The notes beneath the pieces were generated by a model, which saw only the letters and a program-made list of their open reading frames with translations, did no database searches and was not told the origin of the DNA. A stretch of 32,450 nt of DNA, from assembly GCA_023397905.1 (NCBI GenBank), contig JAEWSZ010000228.1, positions 1 to 32,450 on the forward strand, given 5' to 3'. The DNA is from Bacillota bacterium. GTDB lineage: Bacteria; Bacillota; Clostridia; Acetivibrionales; DSM-1351. Every line of letters starts with the position of its first letter. Position 1 is the first letter of the stretch. Below, in pieces: positions 1 to 6,933 of the stretch. Both the position numbers and the translations under genes were made by a program.

Positions 1-311
1 TCTATATCCGGAGCCGGAGGTGTCTCGGTCAAAACCGGAATATTCTTTTCCGCCAGCTGTCCGGTAACCACGGGAGCGTCATCCCAGCCAACGCTCACCA
101 CTGCAAATGACGGAGACGTATTTGCAAGCAGCTCATCGATTGTCCGGAAAGTCCTGATTCCCCAGCTTTCCTCATAATTTGCGGCGACCGACTGATTTCT
201 CACAACCATCCCGCACACTTCAAAACGCTCCGGCAGGGCTTTGGCTATCCTCAGATAGAAATCCGCCCTCCAGCCTCTTCCCACTATGGCAAATACAGTT
301 TTCTCCACCAT
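1..311 (-). CDS. Gfo/Idh/MocA-family oxidoreductase, N-terminal part (runs off window)
   Basis: The reading frame starts at an ATG (complement of 309-311) and stays open to the window edge, giving about 103 residues. The N-terminus reads MVEKTVFAIVGRGWRADFYL, a Rossmann beta-strand followed by a GRGWRA dinucleotide-binding loop. Further on there are 'VSVGWDD' and 'EKNIPVLTETPPAPD'; the last matches the family's 'GK.VL.EKP.A' segment with threonine where lysine is usual. Members use NAD(P) to oxidise or reduce sugars, inositols or related compounds; the substrate cannot be told from this half. It lies 121 bp downstream of the alcohol dehydrogenase on the same strand, with its own AAGGA-like ribosome-binding site, so it may be co-transcribed or have its own promoter. 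The Lys of the usual EKP motif is not seen, which may signal a divergent subfamily. Confidence 0.8.
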   Translation of the reverse strand, partial: MVEKTVFAIVGRGWRADFYLRIAKALPERFEVCGMVVRNQSVAANYEESWGIRTFRTIDELLANTSPSFAVVSVGWDDAPVVTGQLAEKNIPVLTETPPAPDI

Positions 312-432
312 ATCATTGTCCTTATCATAAAGTTATATTTTTATTAATGCCTTAATACTTGATAATTTAATTACTTTCTAAGTAATTTTAATGCCTTCGG
401 GACAGTTTCTCTCCACAGGCAAATATCCTGAA

Positions 433-1608
433 TTATTTCGCCAGCTTGTAAATCTCAAGCACATCCTGCCAGTGAAGTTTTTTCAGGCCTCCGATGGTAT
501 GTTCACTGCCGTAAGCCTCTCCGGTTGCCTTTTTAGCCATCAGTTCCAGATTGCTTTCGTCAATGCCGAGCTCTTTCAGGCTTGAGGGAAGTCCCATTTT
601 TCTGAAAAATTCTCTCAAGCGAGAAATACCTTCCATTACGATGGCATCCGGATCGCGGTAACTGCCTTCCACTCCCATGATATTTACTGCAAACTGGACA
701 AACATATTTACATTGTCCCTGTAAACATACTGCATCCACGCAGGTGTCAGCACAGCAAGACCTGCGCCGTGAGCCACGTCATAAATCGCGCTGAGCTCAT
801 GCTCCATGCCTTGGCATGCCCAATCCTGGGCGCGTCCCATTCCCAGCAGGTCATTGTGGGCGACGGTGCCGCCAAAACCCACTTCACACCAGGCATCATA
901 ATTTGAAGGATCGGCCGATACAAGCAGGGCATTTTTCATTATGGTCTTAAGCGTCGCTTCGCACAGGGCGTCTGTCAGGTCGGTATGAAGGGTGTTTGTG
1001 AAATAACGCTCAAAAATATGGCTCATCATGTCGGCAACGCCGTTTGCAATCTGATTTTTTGGAAGGGTGGAAAACAATCCGGGATTCACAATACTGAATA
1101 CGGGGCGGACAAGATTGCTGCTGTAGCCCAGTTTCATCTGCTTTTCCTCGTTGGTGACAACAGTGCTGGGGCTGGATTCGCTTCCTGCAGCAGGTATTGT
1201 CAGGATAGTTGCCACCGGCAAGGCTGCCGATATGGGCTTGCCCTTTTCATAGACCGCCCAGACATCGTCCTCATACATACCTATTGCTATAGCCTTGGCC
1301 GAATCTATTACGCTTCCGCCTCCCACAGCCAGGATCAGGTCCACGCCCTCCTTCTTGCACAGGGCAATGCCTTCCTGCACCAGTGACAAGCGCGGGTTTG
1401 GCACTACTCCACCCAATTCTGTAAAATTGATATTGTTTTCTTTTAATGAAGCCACAACCTCATTGTAAAGTCCGCTTTTTTTAATGCTGCTTCCGCCGTA
1501 ATGCAGCAGCACCTTTTTTGCATAAGGCTTAAGCAGAGTTCCGATCTCCTTCTGAGTATCCTTTCCGAAAATAATACGTGAAGGAATGTGTAAGTCAAAG
1601 TTTAACAT
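433..1608 (-). CDS. Iron-containing alcohol dehydrogenase, butanol dehydrogenase / YqhD type
   Basis: This 391-residue protein has the usual length and layout of the butanol dehydrogenase (BdhA/YqhD) branch of iron-type alcohol dehydrogenases, which reduce aldehydes to alcohols, usually with NADPH. Visible features are the N-terminal 'PSRIIFGKDT' strand, the nucleotide-binding GGGSVID at residues 96-102, and four metal ligands: Asp193 and His197 in 'VADMMSHIFE', His270 in 'GMEHELSA' and His280 in 'YDVAHGAG'. It is cytoplasmic. It is divergent from a MerR regulator whose promoter region it shares (1609-1825), which suggests local control by that regulator. The ATG at 1608 is preceded by an AAAGGAAG-type ribosome-binding site. 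The physiological aldehyde is unknown; fermentative alcohol formation or aldehyde detoxification are both plausible. Confidence 0.92.
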   Translation of the reverse strand: MLNFDLHIPSRIIFGKDTQKEIGTLLKPYAKKVLLHYGGSSIKKSGLYNEVVASLKENNINFTELGGVVPNPRLSLVQEGIALCKKEGVDLILAVGGGSVIDSAKAIAIGMYEDDVWAVYEKGKPISAALPVATILTIPAAGSESSPSTVVTNEEKQMKLGYSSNLVRPVFSIVNPGLFSTLPKNQIANGVADMMSHIFERYFTNTLHTDLTDALCEATLKTIMKNALLVSADPSNYDAWCEVGFGGTVAHNDLLGMGRAQDWACQGMEHELSAIYDVAHGAGLAVLTPAWMQYVYRDNVNMFVQFAVNIMGVEGSYRDPDAIVMEGISRLREFFRKMGLPSSLKELGIDESNLELMAKKATGEAYGSEHTIGGLKKLHWQDVLEIYKLAK

Positions 1609-1656
1609 TATAAATCTTCCTTTCTTTTATAAATTATTTTAGACCATTTTGATATA

Positions 1657-1734
1657 TTTTTAGTATACCCCTTGCCGGAAGCTTGATGAAATTGCCGGCA
1701 TAAAGTATACTAAAATTGTAGACCTTAACGTTAA
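1657..1734. promoter_or_regulatory. Divergent promoter/operator between alcohol dehydrogenase and merR
   Basis: An 11-bp perfect inverted repeat, TTTTAGTATAC at 1658-1668 and GTATACTAAAA at 1705-1715, brackets two partial repeats of TTGCCGG (1672-1678 and 1692-1698) and the palindrome TGCCGGCA (1693-1700). On the plus strand TTGATG (1683-1688), 17 bp, and TATACT (1706-1711) form a good sigma-A promoter for merR. On the minus strand the mirror TATACT (1669-1664) is a -10 for the dehydrogenase but its -35 region is poor (TTTCAT at 18 bp), as expected for an activator-dependent promoter. A perfect 10-bp palindrome TTAACGTTAA follows at 1725-1734. That MerR binds here is inference from arrangement. 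Confidence 0.5.
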
Positions 1735-1825
1735 CTCTAAGTCAATAGCATTATCAAAATTTGGAGCTAAAATGAAAAAGTAATGTAAAATATATTGTAA
1801 AATGAAAAGGTGAAAGGAAATTTTT

Positions 1826-2248
1826 ATGGATTATTCAATTAAACAAGTATCTGAAAAAACGAATCTGAAAGCCCATGTCCTGCGCTATTATGAGAGAGAG
1901 GGCCTGCTCCCCTGCGTAAACCGTAGCGCCAGCGGTATCCGCAGGTATTCCGAAGACGACCTGGAATGGCTCGGATTGATCTGCTGCCTTAAAAATACCG
2001 GAATGTCCATCAAACAGATCAAGGCTTTTGTGGAACTGAGCATCCAGGGGGGAGAAACTCTGAAACAGCGCTGTGATATGCTGATCGAGCATCAGAAAAA
2101 CGTCGAGGCGCAAATAGAGGAAATGCAGAAGCATCTGAAAAAAGTCGCCCACAAGATAGAATATTTCACCGCGCAATATGAAGAATACAATACGTCCGGT
2201 TCGCATAAATCCCAGCTGGTCCTTTCAAAGTCAGTTACTACCGGCTGA
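1826..2248 (+). CDS. MerR-family transcriptional regulator
   Basis: The 140-residue product begins 'MDYSIKQVSEKTNLKAHVLR', followed by 'YYEREGLLP' and 'GIRRYSEDDLEWL': a classic MerR winged helix-turn-helix in residues 1-70. A coiled coil follows ('LIEHQKNVEAQIEEMQKHLKKVAHKI', about residues 86-112), which would form the antiparallel dimer. No cysteine cluster for metal binding is seen, so it resembles the aldehyde- or redox-responsive AdhR/YraB-like group more than the mercury sensors; this is an inference helped by its divergent partner, an alcohol dehydrogenase. The ribosome-binding site AAGGTGAAAGGAA precedes the ATG. Codons 134-140 and the stop lie inside a family-2 repeat that starts exactly at codon 134 (2225), so the original C-terminus has probably been replaced. 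Confidence 0.9.
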   Translation: MDYSIKQVSEKTNLKAHVLRYYEREGLLPCVNRSASGIRRYSEDDLEWLGLICCLKNTGMSIKQIKAFVELSIQGGETLKQRCDMLIEHQKNVEAQIEEMQKHLKKVAHKIEYFTAQYEEYNTSGSHKSQLVLSKSVTTG

Positions 2249-2356
2249 AGCCTCCTGAAGTATAAAAAAATCATACAAACCCAACCTGCGTTGAAAGCCG
2301 TCTAAAAGCAATATTTAACCTGGAAGGCGAAGGCTTCCAACCGTAATTGACTTTGG
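2225..2356. repeat. Family-2 inverted-repeat element, copy A
   Basis: A 132-bp unit with inverted ends: TCAAAGTCAGTTAC at 2225-2238 and GTAATTGACTTTGG at 2343-2356. The stem can be extended by GAAGCC (2248-2253) pairing with GGCTTC (2332-2337). The reverse complement of its right half matches 19700-19750 closely, including the stretches CAAAGTCAATTACGGTTG and ATATTGCTTTTA. It carries about 45 bp in its left-central part that copy B lacks. It overlaps the end of merR and encodes that protein's last seven residues. No reading frame is contained, so it looks like a miniature transposable element or a structured RNA unit; I cannot assign it to a named family. Confidence 0.7.
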
Positions 2357-2408
2357 TAAAAAACTTTCTAAACCCGAGATCTGATTAAATCCGCCATATT
2401 TAATTTTA

Positions 2409-2453
2409 TACAATTAAATTGTTCTTGATATATATGATTAATTATGATAAACT
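2409..2453 (+). promoter_or_regulatory. gpx promoter with OhrR-type operator
   Basis: TACAATTAAATTGT at 2409-2422 contains the perfect 13-bp palindrome ACAATT-A-AATTGT. This is the half-unit of the Bacillus subtilis OhrR operator as I recall it (TACAATTAAATTGTA). Directly after it are TTGATA (2425-2430), a 17-bp spacer and TAAACT (2448-2453), a plausible sigma-A promoter. An alternative pair, TTGTTC (2419-2424) and TATGAT (2443-2448), would overlap the operator itself. The downstream operon encodes a thiol peroxidase and an OhrR-like protein, so peroxide-induced autoregulation is the obvious reading. Confidence 0.7.
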
Positions 2454-2490
2454 GAATAACATAAAATAAACTGTAAAAGGAGATGTCCAT

Positions 2491-2970
2491 ATGGTAATAT
2501 ATGATTACAAGGTAAAAGACATTAAGGGAAATGGGGTTTCTCTCGGCGAATACCGGGATAAAGTGCTGCTGATCGTAAATACCGCCACTGCATGCGGATT
2601 TACTCCGCAATACAACGGTCTGCAGAAATTGTATGAGAAGTACCATGAAAAAGGTTTTGAAATCCTTGATTTTCCGTGCAATCAGTTTGCAAACCAGGCT
2701 CCGGGGTCAGAAGAAGAAATACACGATTTTTGCCAGCTGAGGTATAATATCACCTTTCCCCAGTTTGCCAAAATTGATGTCAACGGAGAAAACGAATCCC
2801 CCCTGTATACCTATTTGAAATCTCAGCAGGGCGGCCTGGCCGGCGATAAGATAAAATGGAATTTTACAAAATTTCTGGTAAACCGTGAGGGCAAAGTACT
2901 AAAACGCTATGCCTCGGTTAAAACACCCGAAGCCATTGAAAAGGATTTGAAAGCCCTGCTGGAGAAATGA
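2491..2970 (+). CDS. gpx: Glutathione peroxidase-family thiol peroxidase (Cys form)
   Basis: The 159-residue protein has the normal length of bacterial Gpx/BsaA/BtuE. It reduces hydrogen peroxide or organic hydroperoxides in the cytoplasm; most bacterial members use thioredoxin rather than glutathione. The peroxidatic cysteine is Cys35 in 'NTATACGFTPQY', encoded by TGC, not a selenocysteine TGA. Gln69 in 'FANQAPG' and Trp123-Asn124 in 'IKWNFTKFLV' complete the catalytic tetrad. Cys81 in 'DFCQLRYN' sits where the resolving cysteine of two-Cys, thioredoxin-dependent enzymes lies, and Cys63 is in the family's 'FPCNQF' motif. The ATG follows AAGGAGATGTCCAT. It is 21 bp ahead of an OhrR-type regulator and behind an OhrR-like box, so it replaces the more usual Ohr peroxidase as OhrR's partner. 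Confidence 0.93.
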   Translation: MVIYDYKVKDIKGNGVSLGEYRDKVLLIVNTATACGFTPQYNGLQKLYEKYHEKGFEILDFPCNQFANQAPGSEEEIHDFCQLRYNITFPQFAKIDVNGENESPLYTYLKSQQGGLAGDKIKWNFTKFLVNREGKVLKRYASVKTPEAIEKDLKALLEK

Positions 2971-2991
2971 GAAACAATCGGAGGAATGCCA

Positions 2992-3417
2992 ATGGATGCG
3001 GATATATTAAAATTGGAAAACCAGCTTTGCTTTCCGTTATATGCCTGTGCAAAGGAAGTCGTAAAAAAATACAAACCCTTCCTGGATGAAATTGATTTGA
3101 CCTATACCCAATACATTGCCATGATGGTGCTATGGGAAAAGAAAACGGCCAATTTAAAGACTCTCGGAGAATCCCTGTACCTTGATTCGGGTACGCTCAC
3201 ACCTCTTTTAAAAAAGCTTGAAAAGCAAGGCCTGATCACAAGGAAACGCTCCTCCGACGACGAGAGAAATCTGGTAGTCACCATCACAGAAAAAGGTGAG
3301 GCCCTGAAGGAAAAAGCCGTTACCATCCCGCAGCGGCTTGGGGAATGCATCAAAATGAGCCCTTCGGAAACCCAGACTCTTTATCTGCTGCTGCACAAAC
3401 TGCTAAAACAGCTGTAA
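2992..3417 (+). CDS. ohrR: OhrR-type MarR-family peroxide-sensing repressor
   Basis: From the ATG at 2992 the protein has 141 residues. I prefer this start over the in-frame ATG at 2986 because GGAGG (2980-2984) is only 1 nt from 2986 but 7 nt from 2992. The N-terminus 'LKLENQLCFPLYA' carries Cys13, the redox-sensing cysteine of OhrR. 'YTQYIAMMVLW', 'LYLDSGTLTPLLKKLEKQGL' and 'RKRSSDDERN' are the helix-turn-helix and wing of this group. OhrR represses until the cysteine is oxidised by organic hydroperoxides. It is co-transcribed with gpx, and the OhrR-like box at 2409 supports autoregulation. Only one half of the double operator known from B. subtilis is obvious here. Confidence 0.9.
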   Translation: MDADILKLENQLCFPLYACAKEVVKKYKPFLDEIDLTYTQYIAMMVLWEKKTANLKTLGESLYLDSGTLTPLLKKLEKQGLITRKRSSDDERNLVVTITEKGEALKEKAVTIPQRLGECIKMSPSETQTLYLLLHKLLKQL

Positions 3418-3424
3418 AACCTCC

Positions 3425-3470
3425 CATGCATGGGGAAATGCTTCCAGCCCTTCCCCTGCATGTATCTCAT
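3425..3470. terminator. Bidirectional terminator hairpin between ohrR and DUF4491 gene
   Basis: CATGCATGGGGAA (3425-3437) and TTCCCCTGCATG (3451-3462) form a stem of about 12 bp with one bulge and a 13-nt loop. It lies between the convergent stop codons at 3417 and 3480. T-rich sequence follows on the plus strand, and TTTT follows a short gap on the minus strand, so it can serve both genes. Confidence 0.65.
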
Positions 3471-3479
3471 GTCTTGTTT

Positions 3480-3782
3480 TCATGTCCGGTCCGTCAGTTT
3501 GCGGGTTCCGGCCTTTTTCGGAAACCAGCCTCTTTCCACTCTCTTTCTCTGTTCAAAGAGTTCCCGTATGCTCCACAACATGGAAAATCCCAGTATTGAG
3601 AAAAGGGCTGATAAAATACCAGACTTTGAAAAAAGCGATAAATATATGCATGCCATACCTGCCGCAAGAAACAGCGGCCACGCCCTGGTACCGATGTAGT
3701 ACTCTGTTTTTATAACTACGGGATGCAACAGTCCGATGATCAGGAAAGTCCCCGCTCCTATGATAATTCCTTCAAGATTCAT
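3480..3782 (-). CDS. Small membrane protein, DUF4491-like
   Basis: A 100-residue protein with three hydrophobic segments at about residues 5-24, 34-52 and 56-75, then a basic cytoplasmic tail. The motifs 'GLLHPVVIKTEYYIGTR', 'AWPLFLAAG' and 'WSIRELFEQRKRVERGWFP' match my memory of the DUF4491 family, which is common in Clostridia and Bacteroidetes and has no known function. The ATG at 3782 is preceded by AAAGGGG at a suitable distance. It stands alone, convergent with ohrR. Nothing in the context points to a role. Confidence 0.8.
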   Translation of the reverse strand: MNLEGIIIGAGTFLIIGLLHPVVIKTEYYIGTRAWPLFLAAGMACIYLSLFSKSGILSALFSILGFSMLWSIRELFEQRKRVERGWFPKKAGTRKLTDRT

Positions 3783-4106
3783 ACCGGTTACCCCTTTTTC
3801 AATATTTCCGTATTTATTATTCTATCATCTTTTGCGGTATTATGTGCTTCCTTCTTGCCGAAATCCTGCCGGTATAGTATACCGCCACTTTTCCTTTCCT
3901 GTCATACAATTTCTGATGATATATATTTTACTGCATAAACAAAAAAAATTTTTCTGAAATCCGTTGGAAATTTCTACGTAAATTTTACCCGTCATAAATA
4001 ATAAAGCGAAATTATATGTATAATAATTACATTATTGTTGTAATTTGGACAAGTAGAATGTTAAAATGTATTCAGGGATTTATTTTAAAAAATAGGAGGA
4101 ATTTCC
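3783..4106. other. A+T-rich intergenic region upstream of bmpA
   Basis: This 324-bp gap lies between divergent genes. I see no RNA gene and no purine riboswitch. A perfect 7-bp inverted repeat, AATTACA (4025-4031) and TGTAATT (4039-4045) with a 7-bp spacer, lies about 60 bp before the bmpA start and could be an operator. TTGGAC (4045-4050) with TGTATT (4067-4072) at 16 bp is a weak promoter candidate overlapping it. A strong ribosome-binding site, AGGAGGAA, precedes the ATG at 4107. Confidence 0.4.
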
Positions 4107-5249
4107 ATGAAAAGAATTTTAGCGGTCATACTGGTCATCACAATTATGGCAACTATGTTGCTGGCAGGCTGCGGCGCCGCCGCAGGTAAGAATTTCGAAA
4201 TAGCCCTCATTACGGACAAGGGCAACATCGACGACAAATCCTTTAATCAGGGCTCCTGGGAAGGCGTTGAAAAGTTTGCCAAGGACAATAATATCACCCA
4301 CAAGTATTACAAGCCCGAGGAAGCTTCCGACGCAGGTTACCTGTCTGCTATCGATTTAGCTGTAACCGGGGGCGCAAAGGTCATCGTAACTCCGGGATAT
4401 TTGTTTGAAGTGCCGGTTTATGAAGCGCAGACAAAGTATCCCGATGTGAAATTCATACTTCTGGACGGAGTGCCGCATAAGGCGGACAGCGCCGAGGCCG
4501 ATATAAAATCCAATGTTGCCAGCATAAAATATGCCGAGCAGGAACCCGGTTATCTGGCAGGCTACGCCGCAGTCAACGACGGAATGTCAAAGCTGGGCTT
4601 CATGGGCGGTATGGCGGTTCCCGCCGTGCAGGCCTATGGTTATGGGTTCCTCCAGGGTGCCGAAGCTGCGGCAGCTAAATTCGGACTTGCCGACGGCGCG
4701 ATTTCGGTAACCTACCACTACACCGGAGATTTTGCCGAAACAGACACAAATAAGGCGACTGCAAAGACCATATACCAGGAAGGTACAGAAGTTATATTCG
4801 GCTGCGGCGGTAAAGTAGGCCTGAGTGTTATGTCCGCTGCTAAAGAAGCCGGAAAGAAGGTAATAGGTGTTGACGTTGACCAGAGATATGACAGCGACAC
4901 TGTTATAACCTCTGCCATGAAGAATCTTGGCGGCTCGGTCCAACAGGTACTTGATACTATCTATAAGAGCAATAAATGGAATGACTTTGCAGGCAAGACC
5001 ACTACCTTTAACGCCGCAAATGACAGTGTAGGCCTTCCTATAACAGTAATCGGCGATGAAAAGGCAGACGCATTCGACAGATTCACCAAATTCAGGAAAG
5101 CTGATTATGATGCCATATACGCAACGCTTAAAGACGGTTCCGTAAAACCCGTCAACACGTTCAAGGTAGCCGATCCCAATGGAGTTGCAACGGCAGACGA
5201 GCTTGTTTCAAACTTAAAGCTCAAGAAGGTCAAGGTTCAGGTGAGATAA
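4107..5249 (+). CDS. bmpA: BMP-family ABC transporter substrate-binding lipoprotein (nucleoside type)
   Basis: This 380-residue lipoprotein has a signal peptide with lipobox LAGC (Cys22), so it is anchored outside the membrane. 'IALITDKGNIDDKSFNQGSW' is the hallmark of the BmpA/PnrA/NupN family of purine nucleoside receptors. 'VTPGYLFEVPVY', 'EPGYLAGYAA' and 'GFMGGMAVPAV' follow in the expected order, ending in 'IGVDVDQ'. It should deliver nucleosides to the ATPase and two permeases encoded downstream (5386-9117). An intrinsic terminator 20 bp after the stop would let the receptor be made in excess over the transporter. The ligand assignment rests on family knowledge; some members bind other solutes. 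Confidence 0.93.
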   Translation: MKRILAVILVITIMATMLLAGCGAAAGKNFEIALITDKGNIDDKSFNQGSWEGVEKFAKDNNITHKYYKPEEASDAGYLSAIDLAVTGGAKVIVTPGYLFEVPVYEAQTKYPDVKFILLDGVPHKADSAEADIKSNVASIKYAEQEPGYLAGYAAVNDGMSKLGFMGGMAVPAVQAYGYGFLQGAEAAAAKFGLADGAISVTYHYTGDFAETDTNKATAKTIYQEGTEVIFGCGGKVGLSVMSAAKEAGKKVIGVDVDQRYDSDTVITSAMKNLGGSVQQVLDTIYKSNKWNDFAGKTTTFNAANDSVGLPITVIGDEKADAFDRFTKFRKADYDAIYATLKDGSVKPVNTFKVADPNGVATADELVSNLKLKKVKVQVR

Positions 5250-5268
5250 TAAAAGGTATGCTTTCCCG

Positions 5269-5301
5269 GCGGGAAGGGCTGTTTTCCTTCCCGCTTTTTT
5301 T
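5269..5301 (+). terminator. Intrinsic terminator between bmpA and the ABC ATPase gene
   Basis: GCGGGAAGG (5269-5277) pairs perfectly with CCTTCCCGC (5286-5294) around an 8-nt loop and is followed by seven T's (5295-5301). It sits inside the transporter cluster, so partial read-through or a second promoter in 5302-5385 must supply the ATPase and permease genes. Confidence 0.85.
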
Positions 5302-5385
5302 ATACGGGGACAGGATTCGCTTTATTCAGGCATATCCCCTGTTGAATCTGTTTCAGCCATTAAATTTAAGTATACAGAGGTTATT

Positions 5386-6933
5386 ATGGATGAATACATT
5401 ATTGAGATGCTCAATATAACAAAAGAATTTCCGGGTATCACGGCAAACGACGATATTACCCTGCGTCTGAAAAAAGGTGAGATTCACGCCCTGCTGGGAG
5501 AAAACGGCGCCGGGAAATCCACTCTGATGAGCGTTCTCTTCGGCCTTTACCAGGCTGAAAAGGGCGAGATCAGAATGAACGGAAAGCCCGTTAAGATCAA
5601 CAGTCCCAATGATGCCAACGCGCTGGGGATCGGCATGGTGCACCAGCATTTCAAGCTGGTGGAAATTTTCACCGTACTGGAAAATATTATTTTAGGCGTT
5701 GAGCCAAATAAACTGGGTTTTCTCCAAAAAAAAGAGGCCCGTGAGAAAGTCATCGGGCTCAGCGAAAAATATGGGCTCAAGGTAAACCCCGACGCCCTGA
5801 TTGAAAAAATCTCGGTCGGAATGCAGCAGCGAGTTGAGATCCTGAAAATGCTGTACAGGGAAAACGATATTCTGATTTTCGACGAACCCACCGCCGTCCT
5901 GACCCCTCAGGAAATCGACGAGCTCATGGAAATAATGCGGGGGTTTGCCCAAGAGGGGAAATCAATACTGTTTATAACACACAAGCTGAGCGAAATCATG
6001 GCTGTAGCCGACCGGTGCACAGTACTCTGGAAGGGCAAATGGAAAGGCACCGTTTCAACAAAGGATACCACCAAGGAGGAGCTGTCCAGGATGATGGTGG
6101 GCCGCGACGTCATCTTTAAGGTGGGCAAAAAGGAGGCTGTGCCCGGAAATGTGGTATTATCCGTAAGAAACGTTACCGTCCCTTCCGGCTCTCACAGGAA
6201 TAATGCCGTAAAGTCTGTCTCATTTGATGTGAGGTCCGGTGAAATAGTCTGCCTTGCAGGTATCGAGGGAAACGGGCAGACGGAATTTGTCTCCGCCCTC
6301 ACAGGGCTCGACAGGTTAAGCGGCGGAAGTATTACGCTCTGCGGCAAAGACATAACCAAAGCCTCCGTCAGGTACCGTTCCAGAACAGGTATGAGCCATA
6401 TACCGGAGGACCGGCACAAATACGGGCTGGTACTGGATTATACCCTTGAGGAAAATATGATCCTGCAGCGCTACTGGCAGCCTGAATTCCAGCATGCCGG
6501 ATTCATAAAAAACAATGCGGTGCGCCAATACGCCGAAACTCTGATAAAGCAATATGACGTCCGCAGCGGTCAGGGACCGGTAACCGCTGCGCGCAGCATG
6601 TCCGGAGGAAATCAGCAGAAGGCCATTATTGCCCGCGAAATGGATAAGGAGCACCGGCTCCTGGTGGCGATTCAGCCCACCCGGGGACTTGACGTGGGAG
6701 CCATAGAGTACATCCACCGGCAGCTCATAGCCGCCCGCGACTCCGGCAAAGCCGTACTGCTTGTGTCTCTGGAGCTCGATGAGGTCATGAATGTGAGCGA
6801 CCGTATCCTTGTAATGTACGAGGGAGAAATAGTGGGTGAACTGGATCCCGGAATGGCTGACATTCAGGAGCTGGGCCTTTATATGTCGGGTGCAAAACGA
6901 GACCCTGCGAAGGAGGATAAAAATGCGGAATAA
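5386..6933 (+). CDS. nupO: Double-domain ABC transporter ATPase, NupO-like
   Basis: The 515-residue protein contains two fused nucleotide-binding domains, as in sugar (RbsA) and nucleoside (NupO) importers. The first has Walker A GENGAGKST (38-46), signature 'SVGMQQRVEILKML' and Walker B 'ILIFDEPTAVLTPQE'. The second has the degenerate Walker A GIEGNGQTEF, signature 'MSGGNQQKAIIARE' and 'VAIQPTRGLDVGA' in place of a regular Walker B, which is normal for this class. It should power the two permeases that follow; the downstream gene starts 11 bp before its stop codon, implying translational coupling. The ATG is preceded by AGAGG. Confidence 0.94.
   Translation: MDEYIIEMLNITKEFPGITANDDITLRLKKGEIHALLGENGAGKSTLMSVLFGLYQAEKGEIRMNGKPVKINSPNDANALGIGMVHQHFKLVEIFTVLENIILGVEPNKLGFLQKKEAREKVIGLSEKYGLKVNPDALIEKISVGMQQRVEILKMLYRENDILIFDEPTAVLTPQEIDELMEIMRGFAQEGKSILFITHKLSEIMAVADRCTVLWKGKWKGTVSTKDTTKEELSRMMVGRDVIFKVGKKEAVPGNVVLSVRNVTVPSGSHRNNAVKSVSFDVRSGEIVCLAGIEGNGQTEFVSALTGLDRLSGGSITLCGKDITKASVRYRSRTGMSHIPEDRHKYGLVLDYTLEENMILQRYWQPEFQHAGFIKNNAVRQYAETLIKQYDVRSGQGPVTAARSMSGGNQQKAIIAREMDKEHRLLVAIQPTRGLDVGAIEYIHRQLIAARDSGKAVLLVSLELDEVMNVSDRILVMYEGEIVGELDPGMADIQELGLYMSGAKRDPAKEDKNAE

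Noticed and set aside
368..390. A terminator after the alcohol dehydrogenase gene
   Set aside because: The 8-bp AATTACTT/AAGTAATT stem is A+T-only and is not followed by a T-run on the minus strand.
2491..2970. A selenocysteine glutathione peroxidase
   Set aside because: The catalytic codon (residue 35) is TGC, an ordinary cysteine, and no SECIS-like need arises.
3783..4106. A purine riboswitch before the nucleoside transporter operon
   Set aside because: The gap has a TTTCTAC stretch, but the conserved TATAA...ATAGG start and the paired loops are missing.
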